Shown here: positions 36,194-44,816 of the stretch, one piece after another
Numbering within the stretch: the first letter of the stretch is position 1
Layout of the letters: each line of letters begins with the position of its first letter
Source: Natranaerovirga hydrolytica
GTDB taxonomy: Bacteria > Bacillota > Clostridia > Lachnospirales > DSM-24629
Direction of reading: 5' to 3'
NCBI RefSeq assembly: GCF_004339095.1
Contig: NZ_SMGQ01000011.1
Span: 543,575-607,574 of the forward strand
Length of the DNA: 64,000 nt
Translations under genes and position numbers: made by a program
The notes under the pieces: model-generated
Seen by the model: only the letters and a program-made list of their open reading frames with translations
Told to the model about the DNA's origin: nothing
The model's database searches: none

Positions 36194-38089
36194 TTATTTT
36201 TTCTTTTTATGAACATTTCTAATGGTCTTTTTCTTTTTGGGTTTGGTTTTTGGTTCATTAGAATGTTGTTGATAAGGTTTCTTTTGTTCGCCTTTTTTAG
36301 GTCTAATCAAACACTTTTTATCAAAACCAATTAAATCTTCTCGACCAGCTTTTTTTAATGCTTCATAAACTAAGTGATAGTTTCTTGGGTGCTTGTATTG
36401 TATCAATGCCCTTTGCATCGCCTTTTCGTGAGGTGATTTTGGCACATAAACGCTTTCCATTGTTCTTGGGTCTAATTCAGTATAATACATACAAGTAGAC
36501 AGTGTTGACGGTGTTGGATAAAAATCTTGGACTTGTTCTGGCATATAATGAATGTCTCTTAAATACTCTGCCAATTCAATGGCATCTTCTAATGTAGAAC
36601 CTGGGTGAGAAGACATTAAATAAGGTACTAAAAATTGATTTTTATTGTATTTTTCGTTGACTTTATTATATTTGTCAACAAACTTTTTATAGACTTCATT
36701 TCTTGGTTTACCCATTTTTTCTAAGACTCTGTTAGAAATGTGTTCAGGTGCAACTTTTAATTGTCCACTGATATGATGTTGTACCAATTCATCAAAAAAT
36801 GCTCCATCACTGTCTTTTAATAAATAATCGAATCGTATTCCTGAACGGACAAATACTTTTTTTACATTGGGTAAATTTCTAAGTTTTTTTAATAAATTAA
36901 CATAATCACTGTGATCTGTATTTAATCGCTCACATGGATTGGGTGTTAAACATTGTTTATGAGAACATGCACCTGATTTTAATTGTTTGTCACAAGCAGG
37001 CTGTCTAAAATTTGCTGTGGGTCCACCAACATCATGAATATACCCTTTAAAATCTTTATCCCAAGTAATCATTTCAGCTTCTCTGACTAAGGAATCATGA
37101 CTTCTTGATTGTATAATCCGTCCTTGATGATAGGTTAAGGCACAAAAGTTACAACTTCCAAAACAACCTCTGTTGCTAATCAAACTAAATTTCACTTCTT
37201 CTATTGCAGGAATTTTTCCAAGTGTTTCATACATGGGATGAGGCTCTCTAACATAAGGCAAGCTGTATATTCGATCTAATTCTGACTCACTTAATGGCTT
37301 GGTTGGCATATTTTGCACAATAAATTCATTGTCTTTATAAGGTTCTACTAATCTTTTGGCTGTAAATGGATCTGTGTTGTTGTATTGATTTAAAAAACTT
37401 TGGGCATATGATTGTTTGCCTTTTTTTATAGCATTATAATCAGGTAACGTTATATAATCGTATACCGATTCTATCTCTCCTGTCTTGTATACTGTTCCGT
37501 CAACATAGGTAATGTGCTTAATATCAATGCCGTTATTTAATGCATCTGCCACTTCAATAATCGCTTTTTCTGACATACCATAAAGCAATAAATCTGCTTG
37601 TGAATCTAATAGTATGGACCGTCTAACTTGATTATCCCAATAATCGTAATGAGCCAATCGTCTAAGACTTGCTTCAATACCCCCAATAATAATGGGTACG
37701 TCTTTATACTTTTGTTTGATTAAATTGCAATAAACAATGGTTGCACGGTCTGGTCTTTTATCTGTTGCACCATTTGGAGAATAGGCATCTTTGTTTCTTC
37801 TTTTTTTGGCTACTGAATAATGATTAACCATAGAATCAATATTACCGGCAGTGACTAAAAACCCTAGTCTAGGCTTGCCAAATACTTCTATATCTTCTGT
37901 AGTCTGCCATCTTGGTTGAGGAATGATTCCTACTTTATAACCGTTGGCTTCAAGTATTCTACTAATAATTGCCGTACCAAAAGAAGGATGATCAATGTAA
38001 GCATCTCCTGTGATTAAAGCAAAGTCTACTTGTTCCCACTCTCTTTTTTTCATTTCTTCTTTATTCACTGGTAAAAAATCAAGCTTCAT
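36194..38089 (-). CDS. ygiQ: YgiQ-family radical SAM protein
   Basis: 631-residue radical SAM protein of the YgiQ (UPF0313) family, with an N-terminal cobalamin-binding-like region, the SAM barrel and a basic C-terminal extension. The iron-sulfur motif is CFGSCNFC (about 309-316) in [20 protein letters not shown]. Earlier stretches [20 protein letters not shown] and [16 protein letters not shown] are family marks, as is [20 protein letters not shown]. The end is a 30-residue Lys-rich tail. Function not established. It overlaps the HAD gene by 11 nt, so translation is coupled. Confidence 0.93.
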   Translation of the reverse strand: MKLDFLPVNKEEMKKREWEQVDFALITGDAYIDHPSFGTAIISRILEANGYKVGIIPQPRWQTTEDIEVFGKPRLGFLVTAGNIDSMVNHYSVAKKRRNKDAYSPNGATDKRPDRATIVYCNLIKQKYKDVPIIIGGIEASLRRLAHYDYWDNQVRRSILLDSQADLLLYGMSEKAIIEVADALNNGIDIKHITYVDGTVYKTGEIESVYDYITLPDYNAIKKGKQSYAQSFLNQYNNTDPFTAKRLVEPYKDNEFIVQNMPTKPLSESELDRIYSLPYVREPHPMYETLGKIPAIEEVKFSLISNRGCFGSCNFCALTYHQGRIIQSRSHDSLVREAEMITWDKDFKGYIHDVGGPTANFRQPACDKQLKSGACSHKQCLTPNPCERLNTDHSDYVNLLKKLRNLPNVKKVFVRSGIRFDYLLKDSDGAFFDELVQHHISGQLKVAPEHISNRVLEKMGKPRNEVYKKFVDKYNKVNEKYNKNQFLVPYLMSSHPGSTLEDAIELAEYLRDIHYMPEQVQDFYPTPSTLSTCMYYTELDPRTMESVYVPKSPHEKAMQRALIQYKHPRNYHLVYEALKKAGREDLIGFDKKCLIRPKKGEQKKPYQQHSNEPKTKPKKKKTIRNVHKKKK

Positions 38090-38756
38090 TTCTTAATCCC
38101 TCTTCTATGGTAAATAATTCATTATAATTTTCAATATAATAATCTGCTAACTTTATTTTAGCTTCTGTATAGCCTTCTGTATGTTCATCATAAACGGCAC
38201 AAACTTTAGCGCCTGCTTTTTTTCCTGCAATAATACCATTCACAACATCTTCAAATACCAAACATTTTTCAGGGTTCACCTTTAAATCTTTTGCCACTTG
38301 TAAATAAATGTCTGGAGATGGTTTGCCTTTTTTTACTTCGCAAGAAGTCCTAACTGAATCAAAGTAATGATCAATATTTAATTTTTTTAATACAATGTCT
38401 ACTAAATCCCTTGAATTACTTGTGCCAATACCCATTGGTATATTCTTTTCTTTTAAGTAATCTAATAAGTCCAAAACACCTTCTTTTAAAGGCACTTTGT
38501 TGGTATAATAGTCTAACGCCATTGCGTTCCATTCTGTTTTAATCTCTGCTACCGTTTCTTTTAATCCAAATCTATTTTTAAAATAAGTAGCTGTTTCAGT
38601 AAAACTCTTACCCTCTATATCGTCTACTAAATCCTCTGGTAAATCTAAATTATACTTTTTCAAAAAATCTATGTCTATGGCTTCCCATAACCACATAGAA
38701 TCTACTAAAGTGCCATCCAAATCGAATAACACACCTTCTATATTTTCAAACATCAT
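38079..38756 (-). CDS. HAD-family phosphatase, beta-phosphoglucomutase-like
   Basis: 225-residue HAD hydrolase with cap domain. Motif [11 protein letters not shown] (11-20, nucleophile Asp), a helical cap around 20-80, motif II GTSNS near 113-117, motif III lysine in [11 protein letters not shown], and motif [14 protein letters not shown]. Acts on a small phosphorylated metabolite, typical of the PGMB/sugar phosphatase subgroup, exact substrate unknown. Two ATGs in tandem lie after GGAGG; either may be used. It follows the RsuA-like gene by 11 nt and overlaps ygiQ. Confidence 0.92.
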   Translation of the reverse strand: MMFENIEGVLFDLDGTLVDSMWLWEAIDIDFLKKYNLDLPEDLVDDIEGKSFTETATYFKNRFGLKETVAEIKTEWNAMALDYYTNKVPLKEGVLDLLDYLKEKNIPMGIGTSNSRDLVDIVLKKLNIDHYFDSVRTSCEVKKGKPSPDIYLQVAKDLKVNPEKCLVFEDVVNGIIAGKKAGAKVCAVYDEHTEGYTEAKIKLADYYIENYNELFTIEEGLRNEA

Positions 38757-38767
38757 TGGCCTCCTTT

Positions 38768-39487
38768 TTAGCTATCTTCTAGTAATGCAAGTTCTTTTTC
38801 TGTTAAAGGTCTGTATTGACCTATTTCTAATGTTTTATCTATTTTTAAATTGCCCATTTGTATCCTTTTTAAATACATTACTTTTTTATCGACTGCTTCA
38901 AACATTCTTTTGACTTGATGAAACTTCCCTTCATATAAAGTTAATTCAATTTCAGAAAGGGTGTCGGATACATTGATTTTTAAATCTGATGGCAAACATT
39001 TATAGCCATCTTCTAAAATAATGCCTTCTTTAAATTTGACTCTGTCTTCTTCTGTTACACAACCATCAATCTTGGCGTAATAAACCTTTTTGACATGTTT
39101 TTTAGGTGATAATAAATTGTGATTAAGTTTGCCATCATTGGTTATAATCAGCAACCCTTCTGTATCTTTGTCTAAACGCCCGACTGGAAATAAATCTTTC
39201 CTTTTTTTATCCTTAATTAAATCAATAACTGTGGTATCCTTTTTGTCTTCTGTTGCTGAAATAACACCTGCTGGTTTATTAAGTATATAATATTCGTAGT
39301 TTACATAAGAAACGACTTGATTGTTATAGCATACTGTGTCCGTTTCTGTATTAACCTTACAATCAGCCTTTTTTACTGTTTCATTATTAATGGATACTAA
39401 ACCTTTTCTAATATATTGTTTGACTTCAGTTCTTGTTCCTATGCCCATATTGGCTAAGAATTTATCCAATCTTAATTGTTGTTTCAT
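38768..39487 (-). CDS. RsuA/RluB-family pseudouridine synthase
   Basis: 239 residues: an S4 domain at the N-terminus (RLDKFLANMGIGTRTEVKQY and KGLVSINN) and an RsuA-type catalytic domain with NKPAGVISATEDK, FPVGRLDKDTEGLLIITNDG carrying the catalytic Asp, and YEGKFHQVKRMFEAVDKKV. Members modify 16S U516 or 23S U2605; 16S RsuA-like is favoured by size and the ISATEDKKDTTV sequence, but uncertain. The ATG at 39485-39487 overlaps the upstream methyltransferase stop in a TAATG arrangement, after GGTGG, so translation is coupled. Confidence 0.93.
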   Translation of the reverse strand: MKQQLRLDKFLANMGIGTRTEVKQYIRKGLVSINNETVKKADCKVNTETDTVCYNNQVVSYVNYEYYILNKPAGVISATEDKKDTTVIDLIKDKKRKDLFPVGRLDKDTEGLLIITNDGKLNHNLLSPKKHVKKVYYAKIDGCVTEEDRVKFKEGIILEDGYKCLPSDLKINVSDTLSEIELTLYEGKFHQVKRMFEAVDKKVMYLKRIQMGNLKIDKTLEIGQYRPLTEKELALLEDS

Positions 39488-40854
39488 TACATCCACCGCC
39501 AACCTGTATAGTACTTATTTTTTAACATATTGTTATTGGATTTGCCCCATCCTAAAGGATATCCGTCTACACCTACTAGATTCCAACCCTTGTTTGCTTC
39601 TATTCGTAATGACTCACCTTTTAGGTATCGTATGACTGCTTCTTGATTGACAGAAAAATCAATGGCATGTTTTGCTTGGTTTAAAGACAGTCCCATCGCC
39701 AGACTTTGTGAGGGTTCAAATCTATCTTTTTTTATTTCACCTAAATACCAACCGGTTCTTAAAAGTCTTAATCCTTTTACATTAGGCATTCCTTCAGGCA
39801 AGTAATATGCTTTGTTTTGTATAATATCTATTCTAGTATAGTCAAAGTCTAATAACAAGTTCTCTTCTATAAATTCTGTTACAATTTTTACTTGTTGGTT
39901 ATTTTTTTTATATGAATAGTCTTTTACCGTTGTATTAGACGCCGTTTCTTCTTTTCTTAATAAAGCAATAAAATGGCCTTCACCATTGATTTTGTGTGGC
40001 CATAATCGAATACAATTTTCTAGTTCTGTGTGAGAACTGTTAATCCATTCTGGTTTTCCATTGTCGAATCCATTTGACTTTGGTAAGGGTTCAATGGTAA
40101 AGCCTAGGTGATGGTCTAATAAATGCTGAATAACGGCTTCATTTTCTTCTGGTGCAAATGTGCAGGTAGAATACAATAATAATCCTCCCGGTTTTAACAT
40201 TGTAGCCGCATCTAAAATAATTTGTTTTTGTAAAGTTGCATATTCTAAAACACTTTCTGCTGACCAGTTTTTTATCATTGAAGGGTCTTTCCTAAACATA
40301 CCTTCTCCTGAACAAGGTGCATCTACTAATATTTTATCAAAATATCCCTTAAAATGGTGTGCTAACTTTTCTGAAGGTTCGCTAGAAACGATGACATTGG
40401 TGATACCTGATAATTCAATGTTTTTTAATAACCCTTTTGCTCTTGAATTGCTAATATCATTAGAAAATAGTATACCTGTACCTTGTAGTTTTGCACCTAA
40501 TTCTGTACTTTTTCCTCCAGGAGCTGCGCAAAGATCTAAAACTTTATCGCCTTTTTCAATGGGAAATACATTGGCTGGTGTCATGGCACTGGGCTCTTGG
40601 ATATAATACAAACCAGCATAATAATAGGGATGCTTAGCTGGTTGCTCATTTTCTTGATAATAAAACCCATTGTTAATGTATTCTATAGGCTTTATTTGAA
40701 AAGGACTTATAGCCTCTAATTTGTCTTTGTTAATCTTTAAGGCATTGCTCCTTAATCCATAATGTCTTTCTTTTTCAAAATGCTTGATATAAGACGAATA
40801 GTCTTCACCTAACAACTGTTCCATTCTTTCTTTGTATGCTAATGGTAACTCCAA
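39487..40854 (-). CDS. RsmF/NSUN-type RNA m5C methyltransferase (TTG start)
   Basis: 455-residue SAM-dependent rRNA cytosine-5 methyltransferase of the RsmB/NOP2 family. Motif I is KVLDLCAAPGGKSTELG near 107-123; the two cysteines are in VDAPCSGEGMFRKDP and STCTFAPEENEAV, the usual TC/PC pair. The C-terminal 150 residues include the RsmF-type extension with GLRLLRTGWYLGEI and an end GYPLGWGKSNNNMLKN. The start codon is TTG, after AAAGGAAG. It precedes the RsuA-type gene with a one-base overlap; both act on rRNA. Confidence 0.9.
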   Translation of the reverse strand: MELPLAYKERMEQLLGEDYSSYIKHFEKERHYGLRSNALKINKDKLEAISPFQIKPIEYINNGFYYQENEQPAKHPYYYAGLYYIQEPSAMTPANVFPIEKGDKVLDLCAAPGGKSTELGAKLQGTGILFSNDISNSRAKGLLKNIELSGITNVIVSSEPSEKLAHHFKGYFDKILVDAPCSGEGMFRKDPSMIKNWSAESVLEYATLQKQIILDAATMLKPGGLLLYSTCTFAPEENEAVIQHLLDHHLGFTIEPLPKSNGFDNGKPEWINSSHTELENCIRLWPHKINGEGHFIALLRKEETASNTTVKDYSYKKNNQQVKIVTEFIEENLLLDFDYTRIDIIQNKAYYLPEGMPNVKGLRLLRTGWYLGEIKKDRFEPSQSLAMGLSLNQAKHAIDFSVNQEAVIRYLKGESLRIEANKGWNLVGVDGYPLGWGKSNNNMLKNKYYTGWRWM

Positions 40855-40912
40855 TATGTTTCTTCCTTTCTACCACCGGTCTATCCCTATAAAAACTTAC
40901 TGCAAACCAAAT

Positions 40913-40942
40913 GAAAAGCAGGATATCATTCCTGCATTTTTT
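40913..40942 (-). terminator. Terminator of the small alarmone synthetase gene
   Basis: GCAGGA (40935-40930 on the - strand) and TCCTGC (40923-40918) form a stem extended by A/T pairs, followed by TTTT. It lies 45 nt after the stop at 40987. Confidence 0.7.
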
Positions 40943-40986
40943 AAGTACTCACTCATTATATTATGAAAATATATGGATTCACTCAT

Positions 40987-41790
40987 CTACTCTAAACTTT
41001 GTACTCTATAGGTTTGTGCAATAATATCTAAGTGTTTATTAAACTCAACCAACTTATCTAAGTTTTCTGCTCTATAAATCGTGTAAAACTCATCTTGTAT
41101 TTTTTCAACTTCGTCTTTATCTGCTACTTTGTATAAATTCTGTATATTGGTTAGAATATCTGCAATGACATTGGATTTTACATTAAACGAGTCTTGAGCA
41201 TTGATGATTTCATTTCTAATGACTGACATTTCTTGATCCAATTGCAAGACGGCATGAGATGCTTTGATTAATCTTTCTCTAATATTTTCAGGCATATTCT
41301 TTTTATACTTATACTGTAACGAATGTTCAATGGTTGCCCAAAAATTCATCGCCAACGTACGAATTTGTATCTCAGCTTGTACCCTTTTTTCTCCTAAAGC
41401 TGTATGCACATCATAATAAACAATCATATGATAACTTCTGTATCCGCTTTCTTTAATATTGGTGATATAATCTTTTTCAAATTTTATGGTCATATCGTTT
41501 CTTTTTTTAATGATATCAACCACTTTATCAATGTCTTCTACAAATTGGCATATGATTCGAATCCCTGAGATGTCTTCTATTTCTTCTTCAATTTTATTCA
41601 TTGGAATATTTTTTTTATGTGCTTTTTCTAAAATACTAGATATTTTCTTAACCCTGCCATCTACCAATTCTATAGGAGAATATTTACCTAACATTCTATT
41701 TTCATAAATGATACTTTCAAATTTTACTTTTAATTCTTCTACGGCTTGTTCATATGGTAAGAGTATTTCCCTCCAAAGTTGTATTTCCAT
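40987..41790 (-). CDS. GTP pyrophosphokinase family protein (small alarmone synthetase)
   Basis: 267-residue RelA/SpoT-like synthetase domain without hydrolase, TGS or ACT domains, like RelQ/YjbM. It would make (p)ppGpp from ATP and GDP/GTP in the cytoplasm. Visible motifs: YSPIELVDGRVKKISSILEKA (start only), IEEEIEDISGIRIICQFVEDI, KESGYRSYHMIVYY, EIQIRTLAMNFWATIEHSLQYKYK. These match the substrate and Mg loops of the family. GGGGTGA precedes the ATG. Neighbours, a methyltransferase and an M23 peptidase, give no functional clue. Confidence 0.93.
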   Translation of the reverse strand: MEIQLWREILLPYEQAVEELKVKFESIIYENRMLGKYSPIELVDGRVKKISSILEKAHKKNIPMNKIEEEIEDISGIRIICQFVEDIDKVVDIIKKRNDMTIKFEKDYITNIKESGYRSYHMIVYYDVHTALGEKRVQAEIQIRTLAMNFWATIEHSLQYKYKKNMPENIRERLIKASHAVLQLDQEMSVIRNEIINAQDSFNVKSNVIADILTNIQNLYKVADKDEVEKIQDEFYTIYRAENLDKLVEFNKHLDIIAQTYRVQSLE

Positions 41791-41883
41791 TTATGGTCAC
41801 CCCACGTTCACTTTTTTATCAGTCCTATTATATCATATTTGACTGGATTATGTTATATTGTCTTTGGTCCTATCCTTTAAAAA

Positions 41884-42777
41884 TCAATACCAAAAATTTA
41901 TTTTATTATCCTCAATATACCTTAATATCCAATATGGATTAACCCAATATTCTTCACTTTGATGCTTCAATGGTACAGATATCCCCATATGTAAATGCAC
42001 ATCAAACATACCGATGGTTCCTTCTTCACCATATCCACTATCTCCCATAAAACCTAATAATTCTCCTGCTTTTATGGTATCTCCTTGATTAATATCACCT
42101 GTGTAAGTATATAGATGGGCATAATAAAAGTAGGCGCCAGAAGGTGCTCTTACACCAATTCGGTAGCCACCTTTTTCTAACCACCCAATATTTTCTACAA
42201 CACCATCAGTCATACTAACAATGGGCAAATAACCTCTCGTATTGTTGCTATCCATTATATCTGTTCCATAATGCAATCTTTCACCACCATAACTACGTGA
42301 TGCCAACCATGTATCGCCATAATAATACTCTTCATATTGACTGTTTAAGTTATAAGCGATGGGGAAAAAGCGAATATCCTCTAAAATCATTTGATATAAC
42401 CCTACCAACGCTTCATATTCATTGTTTTGTTTAACCTTTTTGACTTTATTCAAATCAATAATGTCTTCGTCTAAAGCACTAAAATCATAATGTATCATTG
42501 TATTAACCAACACGTCATAAAAATCTTTTTCTTCTTCTATTGCATAGTCTTCTATTGCCACTAAAACATCATTATGAATATGAAAATTTGCAATGGCTTC
42601 TAAATCATAACTTTTTATTGCAATGGGTTCTCGGATTAAATAGAGTCTACTGATACAAAAATTTGATATTAAACTTAACAGCATTATAATCAATAGTGTC
42701 TGTTTAATGATACTATTGGATTTGTATTTTCTTCTTATTCTCTTTTTATAATTAAAACCGTATTTTCTCAATAGCAT
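41884..42777 (-). CDS. Membrane-anchored M23 (LytM-type) peptidase
   Basis: 297 residues: a basic cytoplasmic N-terminus, one membrane helix (about 27-46), a linker domain and a C-terminal M23 domain. Zinc-ligand stretches are GERLHYGTDIMD with a His/Asp pair, FYYAHLYTYTGDINQGDTI, and MFDVHLHMGIS with HxH. The GFMGDSG motif is present. Such proteins cut peptidoglycan or act in spore engulfment and cortex maturation (SpoIIQ-like or spore M23 proteins); which one cannot be told. No LysM repeat is present. Located between rnhA (upstream) and the alarmone synthetase. Confidence 0.88.
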   Translation of the reverse strand: MLLRKYGFNYKKRIRRKYKSNSIIKQTLLIIMLLSLISNFCISRLYLIREPIAIKSYDLEAIANFHIHNDVLVAIEDYAIEEEKDFYDVLVNTMIHYDFSALDEDIIDLNKVKKVKQNNEYEALVGLYQMILEDIRFFPIAYNLNSQYEEYYYGDTWLASRSYGGERLHYGTDIMDSNNTRGYLPIVSMTDGVVENIGWLEKGGYRIGVRAPSGAYFYYAHLYTYTGDINQGDTIKAGELLGFMGDSGYGEEGTIGMFDVHLHMGISVPLKHQSEEYWVNPYWILRYIEDNKINFWY

Positions 42778-42853
42778 AACCTCTCAACCACTACAGCTTA
42801 AATAATCTCTATATACTCTATGAATGGGTTGAAAGGTTTATGAATGGATTGTT

Positions 42854-43336
42854 TTACGTTAACTCAGTATCTTCTATAAGGTGATGTCCATCTGCTGCTG
42901 TAGTGGCTAATTCATCACATCTTTCATTTTGTGGGTGTCCGCTATGACCTTTGACCCAGATGAATTTTACATCGTGTTTTTCCTTCACTTCTAATAATTT
43001 TTTCCATAAATCTATATTTTTAACAGGTTCTTTTTTCTTACCTCTTTTCCAGTTATTTAATATCCAATTGTTAATCCAACCTTCATCAAATGCATTAACA
43101 ATGTATTTAGAATCTGTATATAGATTCACTTTACAAGGCTTCTTTAATATTTCTAGCCCTTTAATGGTTGCCATTAATTCCATTCTATTGTTGGTTGTTC
43201 CTATATAACCTTGGGATAGTTCTTTTATATGTTGGTTGCCTTTATTGTCTTTATATTCTAATACCACACCATAGCCCCCTGGACCATCTGGATTCCCCCT
43301 GCAGGCGCCATCTGTATAGATATTAACTTCTTTCAT
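42854..43336 (-). CDS. rnhA: Ribonuclease HI
   Basis: 160-residue RNase H cleaving the RNA strand in RNA-DNA hybrids. The four acidic active-site residues are in IYTDGACRGNP (Asp8-10 region), NNRMELMA (Glu48-52), LYTDSKYIVNAF (Asp near 72) and CDELATTAA (Asp near 137). The basic handle WNNWKRGKKKEPVKN type segment and WVKGHSGHPQN are seen. GAGGAG precedes the ATG. The window also holds rnhB, so both RNase H types exist here. Confidence 0.96.
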   Translation of the reverse strand: MKEVNIYTDGACRGNPDGPGGYGVVLEYKDNKGNQHIKELSQGYIGTTNNRMELMATIKGLEILKKPCKVNLYTDSKYIVNAFDEGWINNWILNNWKRGKKKEPVKNIDLWKKLLEVKEKHDVKFIWVKGHSGHPQNERCDELATTAADGHHLIEDTELT

Positions 43337-43445
43337 TACAACAATCTCCTCTCGTTTTTACAAATGCTTTTTTCTTTACTGTTTAATATTATACCATTTC
43401 TTGCCATTTGTTATAATAACAAAATAAATTTACAGTAAGTAATTT

Positions 43446-43490
43446 AAAAAAAGACTTAGGAACTTGTTATTTTCTCCTAAAGTCTTTTTT
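43446..43490. terminator. Bidirectional hairpin with A/T tails
   Basis: AAAAAAGACTTAGGA at 43446-43460 pairs with TCCTAAAGTCTTTTTT at 43475-43490, with one bulge. It lies about 140 nt downstream of the leftward gene at 43631 and 110 nt upstream of rnhA. T-runs are on both strands. Confidence 0.75.
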
Positions 43491-43533
43491 AAAATTCTTA
43501 TTATTTGCTCAATAAAGATAATCATTATAACTA

Positions 43534-43585
43534 TGAAAGTCTAATTTACAAACTTGCTCATAAGGATTTGGAAATCAGACTTTTA
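43534..43585. repeat. 52-nt palindromic repeat, copy 3
   Basis: TGAAAGTCTAATTT and AAATCAGACTTTTA flank CAAACTTG and GGATTTGG centre elements, same length as copies 1 and 2 with about nine to eleven differences. It starts 46 nt after the stop of the gene at 43631. Confidence 0.85.
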
Positions 43586-43630
43586 TTTCTAACTTCTGTC
43601 TATAGCATAAGGTAAGTTTATAAACAAATA

Positions 43631-44332
43631 TTAATCTTTTATCTTTTTAAGAAATTGCAAACCTTCTTCAGATTCAAAGTACTCCTTCATATTTGCTACC
43701 ATATTTTTCCCACTAAAAGCTCTAATAACTGTTCCGTTTTCTATGCATAGTGTCATAGGTATAGATTCTACATTAATAGAACCTAAGATTTCATTTATTT
43801 TTTCTGGACGAGAATTCCTGTCTTGAGAGGTATCATAATAAAAAACTTCAATATTTTCGGTGTCTATATAATGGATAAAATAAGGTCTAATGTATTCACA
43901 GACTGGACAACTTGGCCGACCGATATAGATTAAACTTTGATCCTCTGTATCTATAATCTGTTCTAATTTTTCAAGGGTTATAGATGTCGTATTAGGAAAG
44001 CTACTACCTTTTTTAAGCTCATTATAAGAATGAAACCAACCAATTGTAATTGTTAAACCATATATTAATAAAATTACTATAACAATTACAGAAGACACCC
44101 TAGTAAATAAATTATTTTTAATATGTTGTATGACAAGGAAGTAAATGGCACTAATAAAACTACTTAATAATAACACCCATATGCCATTTCCGAAAAATCC
44201 AGTAACATAGTATCCTGCATCTCTGGCATAACCATTTCTAATATTAATATACACTGACATTAGAAAAAATGAGATTGAAAGAATCAGGCCTATAACAGTA
44301 ATTAATTCATTGTTTTTATTTTCTTCAGTCAT
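43631..44332 (-). CDS. Membrane protein with thioredoxin-like CPVC domain
   Basis: 233 residues. Three membrane helices (about 10-30, 47-67, 77-98) are followed by a thioredoxin-fold domain of about 110 residues. The redox motif is CPVC, in YIGRPSCPVCEYIRP (about 135-149), and the cis-proline loop is VESIPMTLCIENGTVI. The pattern resembles the bacteriocin-transport accessory (PedC/BrcD) thioredoxins, here with a membrane part added. It is not certain whether the domain faces in or out. Likely a thiol-disulfide oxidoreductase. AAAGGA precedes the ATG. Its upstream side is the decayed locus, with no bacteriocin genes in the neighbourhood. Confidence 0.8.
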   Translation of the reverse strand: MTEENKNNELITVIGLILSISFFLMSVYINIRNGYARDAGYYVTGFFGNGIWVLLLSSFISAIYFLVIQHIKNNLFTRVSSVIVIVILLIYGLTITIGWFHSYNELKKGSSFPNTTSITLEKLEQIIDTEDQSLIYIGRPSCPVCEYIRPYFIHYIDTENIEVFYYDTSQDRNSRPEKINEILGSINVESIPMTLCIENGTVIRAFSGKNMVANMKEYFESEEGLQFLKKIKD

Positions 44333-44355
44333 AAAATTGTCCTTTCTTTTATAAT

Positions 44356-44672
44356 TTATTGTATAAAACGCAAGGAAATTCCTCTGTTAATTCTAACTAG
44401 ATAATCAACTCCGTTATGTTTCTTAAAATCCTGATATTTTTCTTTGTTCACTAAATATATCTGTAGTTTAACACATTATTAATTTTTATGCTACTTAAAA
44501 GTAACCAACTGTCTCTAAAAGGTAACATAAAAACAAATTTTGCTTTTTCGTTACTTTTCAACACGATTTCATAGCAATACTCTATAAATTTGTTATAAAA
44601 AATGATAACTGTTATTTTTATTTCTAATGATTTGTAAATTTAATAAGTTGACTGTTGTACAATCTTATCCAT
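44356..44672 (-). pseudogene. Decayed coding frame of unknown family
   Basis: An AGGAGG site precedes an ATG (44670-44672) that reads MDKIVQQSTY and meets TAA (44640-44642). The same frame then runs for about 62 codons (IYKSLEIKI..., ...SNEKAKFVFMLPFRDSW...) to TAG at 44451. A coding-like stretch in another frame (YLVNKEKYQDFKKHNGVDYL...) continues to TAA at 44356-44358. The simplest reading is a gene of roughly 105 codons killed by one nonsense codon and one frameshift. I cannot name the family. The end overlaps the leader of the gene at 43631. Confidence 0.5.
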
Positions 44673-44708
44673 AATGAACTGCCTCCTATGTGATTTCTAT
44701 CCATCTGA

Positions 44709-44771
44709 CTAGAGGTTGTCTCCCGCTTCCTTCAGATCCATCTCACAATGGATTGTCTTATGATAGGCAAA
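44709..44771 (-). pseudogene. C-terminal coding remnant ending KEAGDNL
   Basis: Just upstream of the decayed frame, an open stretch reads YHKTIHCEMDLKEAGDNL and stops at TAG (44709-44711). It is richer in G+C than its surroundings and lacks a start, since the spoIVA terminator begins right before it. The short acidic ending is reminiscent of transposon-type proteins (TnpB tails often carry an EAG stretch), which is a weak guess. Confidence 0.3.
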
Positions 44772-44773
44772 CC

Positions 44774-44813
44774 AAAAAGAATGGATAATCTCTTTTTTGA
44801 TTACCCATTCTTT
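44774..44813 (-). terminator. Terminator of spoIVA
   Basis: AAAGAATGGGTAATC (44813-44799 on the - strand) pairs with GATTATCCATTCTTT (44790-44776), with one G-U, followed by TT. It starts 4 nt after the spoIVA stop codon. Confidence 0.88.
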
Positions 44814-44816
44814 GCT

